Assembly (NCBI GenBank): GCA_905250075.1
Contig: CAJNOP010000084.1
Coordinates: 454,069-518,068, forward strand
Reading direction: 5' to 3'
DNA from: Rotaria sp. Silwood1
Lineage: Eukaryota; Rotifera; Eurotatoria; Philodinida; Philodinidae
Length of the DNA: 64,000 bases
Of this stretch, positions 37,862 through 49,057 are shown one piece after another (positions within the stretch are counted from its first letter, which is position 1; each line of letters begins with the position of its first letter). The position numbers and the translations under genes were made by a program. The notes under the pieces were generated by a model. The model saw only the letters and a list, made by a program, of their open reading frames with translations, was not told the origin of the DNA and did no database searches.

Positions 37862-38722
37862 TTAATCATGATTTTCAACATCAATTATAGAATTTTGATC
37901 TTGATCATCATCAACAATTGATAATGAAGAATGATTTTCTGAAAATGTTGATGATGAAAAATCTAATGGAAATTCATTATGATGTATACGAATATGTGAT
38001 CGAAGATTACATGATAATGAAAATTTTTTTAAACAATATTGACATTGAAATGGTTTTTGACCAGTATGAATAAGTAAATGATTTTTAAGATTTGTTTGTT
38101 TTGAAAATCCTCTTGTACATATTGGACAACGATATGGCCATGTACCATTATGTACATGTGAATGACAACGAAGATCACCTGGTGTTGCAAAACTTTTTGA
38201 ACATTGTAAACATTTATGAGGTTTATCCTATTTATAAAAAAAATAAAAAAAATACAAAATATGTTATATTTTATTGAAGTTTTCTTACTTTGCTATGAGT
38301 TAATTTATGATAATAAAGATTTGATGATGCAGTAAAACATTTATTACATATATCACAAATATGTGGTTTTTCACCTGAATGAATACGACGATGAGTATTT
38401 AATGATGATGATGTTGAAAATGCTTTTGAACATATATCACATTCATGTGGTTTTTCACCTAAATAAAAAAATTATTTTCATTCATTTAAAATCTTTATAT
38501 TATTTTTATTTTACCTGTATGAGTACGAATATGTCGTGTTAATAATGATGGACGATCAAATGATTTTTCACATGTTTCACATTTCCACATACGACGTTCT
38601 TTTTGTTTACTATTTGATGAGATATTTATAAGAGTATTTGTTAATGATTGAAGTGGTGGTCTTCGATTTGTATTTGTTGATGTCAATGATGAACCAAGAA
38701 TATTATCGATCATAAATGACAT
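37862..38722 (-). CDS. C2H2 zinc-finger transcription factor, six fingers, 247 aa
   Basis: Three exons on the minus strand, 38722-38515, 38458-38289 and 38227-37862, with in-phase GT-AG introns. The N-terminal 45 residues are Ser/Asn/Thr-rich. Then come six C2H2 fingers in one block (about residues 46-210): CETCEKSFDRPSLLTRHIRTH, HECDICSKAFSTSSSLNTH, HICDICNKCFTASSNLYYH, HKCLQCSKSFATPGDLRCH, YRCPICTRGFSKQTNLKNH and FQCQYCLKKFSLSCNLRSH. The linkers are TGEKPH and SGEKPH types, typical of DNA-binding arrays. The tail is acidic and Ser-rich. It is probably a nuclear sequence-specific regulator; the insect/vertebrate orthologue was not assigned. The start at 38722 is the first ATG in the open exon. 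Confidence 0.88.
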
Positions 38723-38826
38723 TATTGTTGATTTTATAAGCACCTTCTTCTGTTTTTCTTTTGTGGTTAATAGATCAAGTGTGAGTTATGTCAGAATGAA
38801 CATAATATTACGTAGTCCACAATCTT

Positions 38827-38838
38827 ACATATATATAG
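38827..38838 (-). promoter_or_regulatory. Possible TATA box for the zinc-finger gene
   Basis: TATATATATG-like run about 110 bp upstream of the minus-strand ATG. Low specificity in AT-rich DNA. Confidence 0.25.
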
Positions 38839-39029
38839 GTCAAACATTCTCTCTGTTTCTCTCTTGCTCCTCTCTCTCTTTCTTTAAAATCAAATTCCTT
38901 TAATCTTTTCTTTATATAAAAATGAAATATTGAACAAGATTAAATTTCATTATTGTCTTTTCTATTGAATAATCTGATTTATTTTATTTTATACTATTGA
39001 GATAAAGTTGAAAAAAAAAATCGTTTTAG

Positions 39030-42000
39030 ATGCTTTATTTGATAATATTTCTCTTTCATTCTACTCGTATGGATTATTTAGAAAAATATCAAACAATTGA
39101 GATAATAATTAATGAAACAACAAAAATTGATTCATTTGTAAGACAAATCAATATTGTGAATTTTTTATATTTATATTTTTTTGAAATAGCAAAAATCTAA
39201 TGTAATCATAATCGAACGAGCACGTCGTAGCTTTAATAAACAAGAAATTCTATTATCAAGACCATTACTTCTCTATTTATATATTGAATCAGCTGAAATA
39301 TATCCATTAGAATATTTAAAGGTACTACTGTTAATATGAATTTTTAAATTTTTTTATTTTTTTCTTATAGAGTATCAATAATAAACTATTTTCAATTTCA
39401 TTTCCACAGTTTCAAACAGATAATAATTGTGAAAAAAATACAAAACAATCTACTTTTTGTGGTTATGATAGTTTTGATATACATACAGCAAAATCTGTTA
39501 AAGTTTCGTTTTTGATTTACAAAGTTTATCTATACAAGACATTTTTTCATCTAGGAATTCTCATGTAAAGATTGTTTCAATCAAACTTGTCAGACAACTA
39601 TACATTGCATACGAATGGATGATTACTGGTAATATATCGACAATTTTAAAAATCTAGCAAATATTTTCTCATCATGATTGAATGAAGTTTATTGAGTTAT
39701 CTCTAGAAATGTGGTTTTTCTTTTTCGCGATAAAAAAATTAGTAACATTTGGAATAAACTTCTTCTCCCCGTAAGAAATAAAAGCCCACTCGATTCGAAC
39801 ACAGTGCGAAAATAACAATATAAATTATCGAATAGATTAGTTCATCAGTCTTCATAATTTAATTGTAATTTTTTTTAGTGTATCTAATCTTGTTCGTTCT
39901 AATTGTTTTCTACTAATGAACAAATGAATGTCTTTTTATCAGCCGAAAAATTTGGACGCATGAATATTAATGATAGACAGCTGTTCAGAAACTGGAAAAT
40001 AGACATGTTTTTATACGATTCTATGATTGAATTAGACACAGTCTAGAAAATGAAATATTGTATATTTTTATTAATTTGATAAAAAAATATGAACAAGCAA
40101 GAGTTTTCATATCATATAAATAAAAAAGCCATATGAAAGTTTTCCAGAGTTTAATAGCCTTTTAAATCGACATATCATAATCAACACGTTTCAATGCATC
40201 TATGGTTTGTACTCATCATATGACTAGAGAAATAGTTATGCAAAGTTTTTGAAAAATATAATAACAAAACTAGATTCATGTTAACCATGACAGTTTTATT
40301 TCCAAATAAAACAATAATATGAAAAATCTATTTCGAATCGAAACCCATTATGTATGATGTATTGTTATCATATCGAAAAAAATAATATTATCTTAACCAT
40401 ATGACTAATAAAAGCAAAGAATAAATATCGAGCTAAGCGAGAGTTGTTGCTTTTGATATATTTCAACGCTTATAAAGTGTTTCAACAAGCTCTATCAATC
40501 ATTCCTAGAACCGATCATATAATTTATCTAGGTATAATGTCTATGATATTGATTCTCGTCAATTATATTTTTCTTTATCTGTTCATATTTACGAACTTGA
40601 AGATGATTTTACTTGGAGGTTATTATTAAAAACAGATCTTAATGGATTTCCATTTGTAAATAAAACTACTGAAATTGCTGATATTCAAATAATATCATTG
40701 GCAACAGATGAATATTCAACATCGAATATTTTTCTTAATGAATACAAATATTTATTAGTTCGTCAACCAATACTAACAATAAACAATAAAATACAATTAA
40801 ATGTAATTTTTATATGATAAATAAAAAAACAAAACAATTAATTTGATCTTCTAGGAATTTTATCATGAATTTATGATAGTTAATAAATCTGAATTAAATC
40901 TTGACGAAAATAATATATGTAAGAAAATAATTAATACAACAGATGATCAAAAATGTTCAGTTGAATGTTTAAAAAATCAACCATTTGATTTTTGGCTTAT
41001 TGATAAAGTAATTACAAAAAAAGAAAATAATTAAGCAACAATTTTATTAATCTATTTAGTCAAATGAAATGAATAAACAATCTTTTCGTTATGTTTTTCA
41101 ACCTCATCTTGAACTACCAATTTATGAATATAATCATAAATTTAAATTTCTTATACCATATAAACATCAATTTCGTCTTAATCTAACACTTAAACAACGT
41201 CAATCTATTGGATTTAAGTACATAGTTTTTTGCTAGATAATTTTCATAAAAAATATCATTTTCACAGATGTTTAGTTTCAATTTCTGAAATTACAATTGA
41301 ATCGTTTTCTCAATATACATTTCAAATAGCATTCATTATAAATAATACAGGTTTATCTCTATGTTCAATACGTATATTTCTCAAACAAAATCAATTAAAA
41401 AAGTCGTATTTTATAAAACAAAAATATCCATATGAATATCATGTTAGTCCAATGTATGAACAATTAATATTTTTTACAATATCTATAAAACGAAGTCAAT
41501 GGAAACGAATAATCTTTTCACCAATCTCTATACAAGCAAATGTCAATGATTTATCTACAAATTCAATATTAGCAAAACGAAAATTTTTATTGAAACATGG
41601 TCATCATTGTGTCTGTATTTCAATCTGTCAATGTCAAGTAAAGCTGTTTTTTTTTTAGGAACATGAATGTTGTTTTCTCAACAAATTTTATCGTTAACGA
41701 ATTCGATAGTTCTATCGTTTAAGAAGAAACGATTAAGTTTATCATGAAAATTAGAATAGTAAATATTGAAGTGATCATTACTTAATAATTTTCGCATAAA
41801 ATTTTAAACCACATGAATCATAAGAACATAACACTTGACACAAGTCTTATAAACGAGGAAAACAATTAGTGGCGGAGCCAAGATTTTGAGCTGGGGGGCT
41901 CAGTTCCCTCTGAGCCCCGGTTAGCAAATAAAATACATGGTTTAAAAATTTTCCTGGGAGGGGCTCAAAGGTTTCTGGGGTGTGGGGGGGTTGAGCCCCC

Positions 42001-42548
42001 CAGCCGACCCCTAGCTCCACCACTAGAAACAATACAAAAAACATATTGTTGAGTAGAAACAAAGTTTTTTTCATTTCATAGCGGTTTCATCTTTTTTTTA
42101 TTCACGATTTGATTCATGAGTGTTCATTAGCTAGGCCGAATTGGGCTTAGTCCAACTCATTGAGATCTCTAGACACTTACTTCTATGAAAATAAAATATC
42201 GCGGAAATACTATAAATGTTCTTCGCTGTATTGTAGTGTCTTAAAAATACAGTTATTCCCAATCTATCACAATTGAAATGTGTACCTATGTTTGAAAATG
42301 ATATTAATCAAGCGGGATTATCACAGATTAATCATGATAGAATATCAAAATTATTAATTTATCATGAAAATCCAATGATTAAAATGATGAATGAACAATC
42401 AAGATATGTTAGAAAATGGTTTTTATTTATTGCTATACTTGCACTATGTTTAAGTAAATTAAAATAATTCAAACTATCTCTGTTTGTTTTTTTTACTAAA
42501 AAAATCTCGTTATTTTCAGATATCTTATTAGTTGTTACTGTCAATTAA
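39030..42548 (+). CDS. HAP2: HAP2/GCS1-like gamete fusogen, 545 aa
   Basis: Ten exons with GT-AG introns, all in phase: 39030-39137, 39190-39321, 39371-39496, 39555-39628, 40532-40802, 40855-41007, 41060-41217, 41268-41637, 42237-42453, 42520-42548. Residues 1-13 are a signal-peptide-like start (MLYLIIFLFHS). HAP2 landmarks follow in family order: YPLEYLKSINNK, a Cys-rich segment TFCGYDSF...SCKDC (about 108-134), IHCIRMDDYWYNVYDI (138-153, the family's AHCLR..xWYxVYxI), then ICKKI...KCSVECLKNQPFDFW (258-284, the family's CxKIG...C....SCLxNQxxD). A late beta-rich domain follows (SISEITIES...FIINNTG), and a C-terminal membrane span (WFLFIAILALCL). HAP2 is a class II fusion protein that merges gamete membranes. 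Length and tail are short for the family, and the usual N-terminal Cys pair is not seen. No in-frame stop interrupts the model. Confidence 0.85.
41867..42025. mobile_element. 159-bp hAT-type MITE in a HAP2 intron
   Basis: Inverted termini TAGTGGCGGAGC and, from the right, TAGTGGTGGAGC. Flanking 8-mers are AAAACAAT and GAAACAAT (7 of 8). The inner arms GGGGGGCTCA / TGAGCCCCCC pair as well. It lies in intron 8 of the HAP2-like gene and leaves the splice sites untouched. Confidence 0.7.
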
Positions 42549-42750
42549 TTGTTTTGAATTTGGAAGTTGCATTTACTGTCAATATGAAAATCAGTTCATC
42601 CAATAGAACTACAAAACAGAAGAATAATAGTTCTATTCGTGAGAATAAAAATGAGTTTGTTTGCATCTCTGAGACTTAAAAAAAAAAAATAATTTATTTT
42701 TGTTATTCTAAAATAGACGATTGTAAATATGTTTATTTGAAAGATAAAAA

Positions 42751-44372
42751 TTATGAAAGTATACAATTATCTTTATCGGATAAAGATAATTCTTGTTCAG
42801 CTAATAATTGTATCATTTCATCAGGTGTTTGTAATTTTTTTCTTGATTCTATTGTATTTTCATTTTGTGTTTTTATGTCAAGTATTATTTGAGTATAAAT
42901 TTCGCCTAATGTCATTGATTGTTTAATAGTTTCATTATCACGTTGTGAACCTAAAGTTTTGAGAAGTATTCGAGTATTTAGAAGATCAAGTCTATCAAAA
43001 GAATATTGAATAATAGATGAAATTTTATGATGAGAAAATGTTTGTAATGAATAAGTATTAAATGTAGCAACAATTGGTTGATGTGATAGATGATTTCTAG
43101 ATGAAATACAGTTGAAACTGAAAAAAAAATAAAATATAGAATATAATCATACAAATTAAATAAATTATTTAATGCTTGATCTGGATGATCTTTGTTTATA
43201 TTTTCTGCCTAGAATTATTATTAAAAATGTATTTATTATTATTATTATTATTAAAATGTTTTAAACTTACATCATCAATGAAAATAATCGAATGAGAATA
43301 TATTTTAAGTATTTGAAGAAATTCTGATGATGAAAGATTATGAATTATATCGGATGGAAAAAAAATTACATTCTTTTCTTGTAGTTCATTTATCAAATAA
43401 CGCATATAATATGTCTTTCCTTTATTTATAATATATTAAAATTACAAGACAATTAAATTAATAGACTTATTTACCTGTTCCTGGAAGTCCATAAAGAAGA
43501 ATAATTCCTTTCCATTCAATTTTATTTAATTGTTTTAAAATTTGATGATGAATAGTTATAAAATCTTTACCATAACTCAATGAAAGATCATAAATAAATG
43601 GTTTTTTAATATTTATTCCATGAAGATAATAACCTTGTTGTGAAGATTTACATACTACCTAAAAGAACAATTATATTTTTGAATTTTTTTTTTTTCTAAC
43701 ATTAATTACAAAAACAAATCAGAGAAAAGATTTAATTAATTGAAATGATATTCTAGTAGAAGAGGTACTTGTTATATTCTCATTTATAGGTTCGATTGAT
43801 TAGGTTTTTTTATAACTCTATTAAAAACAATTTACTTGAATAGTTGTTGATTTCGTTTGAAGAACATAAAATGATGATAATTTACTTGCTAATTCGTCAT
43901 TAACATAAATATCATGTTCAGGTAAATAATTAATTCGTACTTTTTCAACTATTAAAAAATAATCATCAAATCCATCTGATTTATATTTATTAGGATTATC
44001 AATATCATTTATTAATTGACAATTTTCACAATCAATCATAATACCATTGCCAAGATTAGCAAGAAAATCAGTTATATAAAAAGAACGTATTATAGGATGA
44101 TATTCACGTTTGATAATATCTTCTGTTGAATTATGTTTATGATCATTTTCAATATAACGACGTATAGTAGGAACATGAAGTTTACCTAAACTAGTTGAAG
44201 CTTGAATTACAACTGTACATGGATAAGCATGATAATGAGCAATAAAAAGATGTGTTACTGGTATTCGTTGATTTGATAGATCAGTACGAATGAATGTTTG
44301 AAGTATAGAACTATCTTCAATATGTCCAGTATATTTTGTTGTTGTAAGAGAAGTATGCTTTGTTGAAGTCAT
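42751..44372 (-). CDS. Divergent AAA+ ATPase, 430 aa
   Basis: Five exons on the minus strand: 44372-43836, 43658-43475, 43419-43271, 43208-43153 and 43117-42751 (GT-AG, phases fit, 1,293 bp). Residues 1-179 form an N-terminal region of unknown fold. Walker A is GLPGTGKT (about 236-243), preceded by WKGIILLYG. Walker B is IIFIDDAEN (about 285-293), followed by a sensor-like PIVATFN. An Asp-rich C-terminus follows. The arrangement (N-domain, then LLYGLPGTGKTYYMRYLI, then FIDDAE) resembles the BCS1/proteasomal-style AAA proteins found in bacteria and some eukaryotes. A second-region Arg finger is not obvious. It would use ATP to remodel a protein partner. The gene converges with the HAP2-like gene, with 202 bp between stops. 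Confidence 0.8.
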
Positions 44373-45019
44373 CAGTTTTTAGAAATTGAGAAAATAGGTT
44401 TTTTGTTTTTTTTATTTACATTTGATATATTCTTTTATACAATAAACAATTTACTAAAAGATTAAATATATATCAGGCGCGAACTATTTAATATTCAAAT
44501 TGTTTATGTATTGTGATGCTAAACCTAGGATGTGGATGTAAATATTGATTCCACCCATATCCTAAATCTTTTCTGTAAAATTATTATTAGATAAATTATT
44601 CCTTGCATGATTTCATCGGAAGATGTTCAGCCATCGTTCATTCTACTCTCGTTTCTGGAATGAGACAGACTGTTGTAACAAATTAAACATTTTATAATGA
44701 CTAAGGAAAGAAATATATTTAAAATGAATTCACACTAATATGCACGTAGCACACTCTTGAAGTACACAGTTTTCACTTTTTCTTTCCTTAGCGTGTACCA
44801 CATGATGATGAGCATTTTGCAAAAAGTTTACTTTTCATATTAAGTATGATAATTGATTATCTGTTGTACAATAATACAATTTATTCGATATTTGTTAAAT
44901 TAAAATTTTTCTTCTTCCGTCTCTCATAAATATTCTATGAAAGGAATACCAACTTGAATATCGAGGATATATCAGTCAACGTAGACATATGGTAAAGATC
45001 AGCTGACTATTAATAAAAA
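44373..45019. other. Intergenic with G/T-C/A repeat copy h
   Basis: AGGATGTGGATGTAAATATT, then CCACCCATATCC near 44,527-44,568, forms a small imperfect hairpin. Otherwise AT-rich, lying between divergently transcribed AAA+ and BTB genes. Confidence 0.4.
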
Positions 45020-45170
45020 AGTCATTAGCGAATGTCTCTCGAACCTATCTAGACCAAATTGACATACATGTAACATATCAAAATTAGTTTGAGGAATGTT
45101 TAATATATGGAGATACATGTATTCTAATTTGGCAATGTCACATCGCTAACTAATGATTTACTCCATATAC
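45020..45170. repeat. Imperfect inverted repeat, MITE-like
   Basis: GTCATTAG...ACCAAATTGACATACATGTA near the left is echoed in reverse complement by TGGCAATGTC and ATACATGTATTCTAATTTGG...CTAATGATTTA at the right. No target duplication identified. Confidence 0.4.
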
Positions 45171-45296
45171 GCACAGTTGGATACATGTTTAATCTATGCC
45201 AAAACAAATATATATATATCATTTGAATTAATTAGAAGATATTCACATTGTTGTTCTTCCTTTACGACAGACTTTTGAAACATATTGTGCTTAAAA

Positions 45297-45444
45297 CAGG
45301 GGCGGCGCCAAGAGGTCAAAGAAAGAGAGGGGGTATTTTCGAAAAATGGGAGAAAATATAAAACAAAATCAAATTTTGAGATAATAGTTGAGCAAAAAAA
45401 CGAAAATTTTCAAAAGCAGGAGCGGGTACTCGCGCCGCCCCCTG
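45297..45444. mobile_element. 148-bp hAT-type MITE
   Basis: Termini CAGGGGCGGCGCCAAG and, from the right, CAGGGGGCGGCGCGAG. A perfect 8-bp target duplication GCTTAAAA lies at 45289-45296 and 45445-45452. No coding sequence. Confidence 0.85.
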
Positions 45445-45936
45445 GCTTAAAATGTTTCTTACATCTAACTGTAATCTATTTCAATATAACAAATAAATCC
45501 GTAGACATCAATACAACTGAACTATCAAATTATTTTTGTTTTGTATGACAAAAACATCATTCAATCATCTTTTCTTTCCGTATGTTATTAACTTGTCTCT
45601 ACATCGCAAGAAGACAGAAAAAGAAACGATAATAAATAACCGACGGACTAAAAATTCTTTTCTTATTTTTCAATAATATCGGCTGTTCTCTATCTATTTT
45701 ATCTATGCATACATGTTAGCCCGTTATTTGCCGTCTATCTAAAACAATATGTTTAACTGTTCTCTCTTGCCATTAAGTCATCTATCGGTAACACAAAGAA
45801 AAAAACAAAAAGAAAAGAAAGCAATAGCTCATAACTGACTGGTCAATACATATTGAACGTCATCGGTCATCCGTATATTTTCATAACAAAAAAAATAAAA
45901 AACAAAAAAAAACAAAAAAAGAAAGCAAAATCACAA

Positions 45937-47129
45937 ATGCAATTTGTTCATACAAAAACACAAACAATAAATACAAAACGAAATAATAATAATAATAATT
46001 CTATATTATTTCATGATGATGAAGATCTTGGTAAATTTCATTTTTCTTTCTAATTATTAAAAAAAATTCAATATTTTTGTCTTTTTTTTTTTGAAAAGAA
46101 ATATCTTTATCATCAATGTCAATTGGTTTAAGTTCAAAACTTCGTACATATTTATCAAGTCGACATTGTTGTGATTGTCGTCTTATTTATACATGTAATG
46201 GTTTATCATCATCTGTTTTATGTCATCGTCTTGTATTAAGTGCATCATCAATATATTTTCGTTTATTTTTTAAATATAATCAACCAAAATCAACATATGA
46301 TTCAAGTCAACAATGTTATTTAAATGAATATCATTGTACATTTAATTTTACAGAAAAAACATTATTAACATGTATTGATTTATTATATGCTGATGAAAAT
46401 TTACAAAAAAGTCCACAACAATTATTATTTTATGATGATTTATTAAATGGTATGATGTTTCTTGGTTTACCTGATGAATATTTTATTAAAATATTAATAT
46501 TATTACGTACAAAATTATTATCATTAACAGGTGATGTTGAAAAACATCATTTAATATCATCAGTTTCGAAATCACAATTAAATGAAAAATTTAAAAAAGC
46601 ATTTCTTGCACGTTCACTTTGTTTAATTAATAATCGACATGAATTTATTTATGGAATTAAACATATATATAGTTTGTAATTTTTATTCATATTTTAATTG
46701 ATTAAAAAAATTTGTTTTTTTTCTTAAATAGATGATCGATCATATTATGATTCAAATCGACATATAATTATATTAAATGGTTATAAAAATAATAAATTAA
46801 CATATAAAGGTTTAATATTTCAAGCAAATGCACAATTTTCAACTGATTGTGCATCATTTTGGTTTACTTGTCAACGTGCATTTCGTTCGTTTAATACAAT
46901 ACGTGCACGACAAGCAACACTTTATGTATATGATGGTATTAATCAAACAATTATTGAACGTATACCAAATCCTGATTGTAAACAAATGGGTTATCAATTA
47001 CGATTACCTCGTGGAAAATTAGTCTTAAGTAATTTTATAATGAATTGTTATCAAGTTGTTATTAAACAAACATTTCCATTATATGAACATGTTGCATTTA
47101 ATTTTGTTATTGAATTATTTAGAGATTGA
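45937..47129 (+). CDS. BTB/POZ-domain protein, 354 aa
   Basis: Three exons, 45937-46030, 46099-46671 and 46732-47129, in phase (1,065 bp). Exon 1 encodes a short polar leader with an Asn run (AAT repeats). Exon 2 carries a BTB-like core: CCDCRLIYTCNG, then VLCHRLVLSASSIYFRLFFK, then TLLTCIDLLYADENL, matching the D-v-x-l...aHrxvLaxxSxyFrxxF pattern, followed by a BACK-like helical region. Exon 3 encodes a beta-rich C-terminal half (FQANAQFSTDCASFWFTC, TLYVYDGINQ) that I do not recognise. BTB proteins dimerise and often act as cullin-3 adaptors; that role here is inference. The start could instead be the in-frame ATG at 46116. AT-rich synonymous codons are used throughout. Confidence 0.7.
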
Positions 47130-47434
47130 AGTTAAAAAAAAAAAAAATTTTTTTGTTTTTGAAATGTCTTGTATCAAGACGATGTTACTGAAAATATTTT
47201 TTTTCTCTCATCTGATATATCTGTTTATGCACATTGTATAAATCGTGTACGATCGAATATTCGATTTCAATGAATTGTTTTTCTTTTCTGTCTTTGATAA
47301 ATAAATTCGAGGAATTTGAAACATGCTTTTTTTTAAGATTCTCTCTTTTGAAAGACCATCGGTCGGTCGATTTTTATACTTAATAAAACATTGGTTGGAT
47401 ATAGGAGATCAATAAACTAAAATATCCTGAGAAG

Positions 47435-47633
47435 TAGTGGCGTAACCAGGATAGGGCTAGGTTGGGCTCCGCCCAGCCACCGCGTGTTCGAGCCCAAGCA
47501 CCGACGTCAACTTCGTCAGCTAAATTCTGTTATCAACCCTACCACTCCACAGACCTCATTCTCCTGAGCCCATTCACCAGACATTTAAGCGACGCTAACT
47601 CCTACCACCGCCAAAATCCTAGTTACGCCACTA
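47435..47633. mobile_element. 199-bp hAT-type MITE
   Basis: Termini TAGTGGCGTAACCAGGAT and, from the right, TAGTGGCGTAACTAGGAT. A perfect 8-bp target duplication CTGAGAAG lies at 47427-47434 and 47634-47641. An open frame across it is incidental. Confidence 0.88.
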
Positions 47634-47641
47634 CTGAGAAG

Positions 47642-49057
47642 AATGAATAAGTTTTCGATTGAGTGCCTTCGAACCCTGCATTTTTCAAACTTCAAATGAT
47701 TTTTCATTGGTACTGTATAAAACATACATATTTTGGAAGTATAGTGAAAGTCCACTAAAAAGTTTATATATCGATCAAATCTTGTTGTCAGGAAAACGCT
47801 TTGGAGTCTGTTGTATTCTATAGGTCATTACTATTTTATAGAATCACTGACTTATCACAAGTTTTTCATAGAAAGAATAAAAAGAACAATTTTTCATTTG
47901 AAAATTTGTACGTAAGTAGACTTCGTGATTGTAGGAATATTCAAAAAGTTTAGGCCAATACAGATAGTTTCTTTTCGACAGAATGAATATTGAAGTAAAG
48001 TTGGCTTTTTTCTGAATATTCAATATTCCGAGAAGGAACCATCTGTTTGACTGATGCTTTTGATTATATCAACAGATCTAATTATGTACGAAAGTTTGAA
48101 AAAAACGGTTGAAATAGCACTTTGATCAGCAAATAACAGTTGAATATATTTTTTCGTTAGAGAAAATTAATTCATATTATCCTTCGCATGAAATGTTCAT
48201 CTTTCGATTAGTGTATCATTGATTGCTGTAGTGTATAACGTAATTTACTTATAATGATAGAAAATATAATTAGTATGTTTCTGACGAAGGAATCTCCACA
48301 AATGCTCAATTGTTTCTGATTCGAATCTTTGCGCAAAACAGAAACTTAAATGAATTGTGAATACCTTGAGCTACGGATTGCTGTAGTCCCCCTCTCAGGG
48401 CAACCATGATAGTTGGTATTCAAAAGTTCACTTGAAAATTGACATAGAAACATGCCATTATGAGAGTCATAGTTATTGGCAAAAGTTTCACGTCTAATTT
48501 TAAAGCAGAAATTCGAGAATCAGTTTTCCAATGTTTTTGAAAACCATTAGCAATTTGCTATGAGACTGAAGTCTATTTTGAGAAAAAAAAATGAAGTTTG
48601 AAAATAAAAACATTTTTCTTTTATTGAGTCTTTTATCATATGTATATATGGAAAAATGGTATTGAAAAGAATATTTTTCTTTTTGCATAGGTATTGAAAC
48701 AATTTGCATTGGATGATTGTTGTTCAATTACAACGATGATGAAACTAGCGCCATGCTTAAAATTAATTGGTGAGGTAAATAGGCGACATCTCGTCATATT
48801 GGAGGTTCTTCTTTATTTACTATTGGTATTCAATATTTCAGACATGAAAAGGTAAATAAACAAAACATGCACCTTGCCTTTTGCCTATTAAGTTCTACAA
48901 AGCTTTATTTTATACTTTATTATGTTTGATTTAAATTGTATACTATGATATGTTATTAATGTTTTTTAATTGAAAAGATTGATATTATAGATTTCTTATA
49001 TGATTTAACTATCTATTCTAGTTGATATTGAACGATATAATCATAAAGTTGTATCAG
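47642..49057. other. Intergenic, no gene seen
   Basis: AT-rich with only chance frames. Presumably includes the promoter of the GART-like gene. Confidence 0.4.

Noticed and set aside
40444..40629. Hydrophobic 61-codon frame inside the HAP2 region
   Set aside because: Wrong frame of HAP2 exon 5; the true frame gives YNVYDIDSRQLYFSLSV and continues the family alignment.
47462..47650. 62-codon frame
   Set aside because: Lies almost wholly within the 199-bp hAT MITE.
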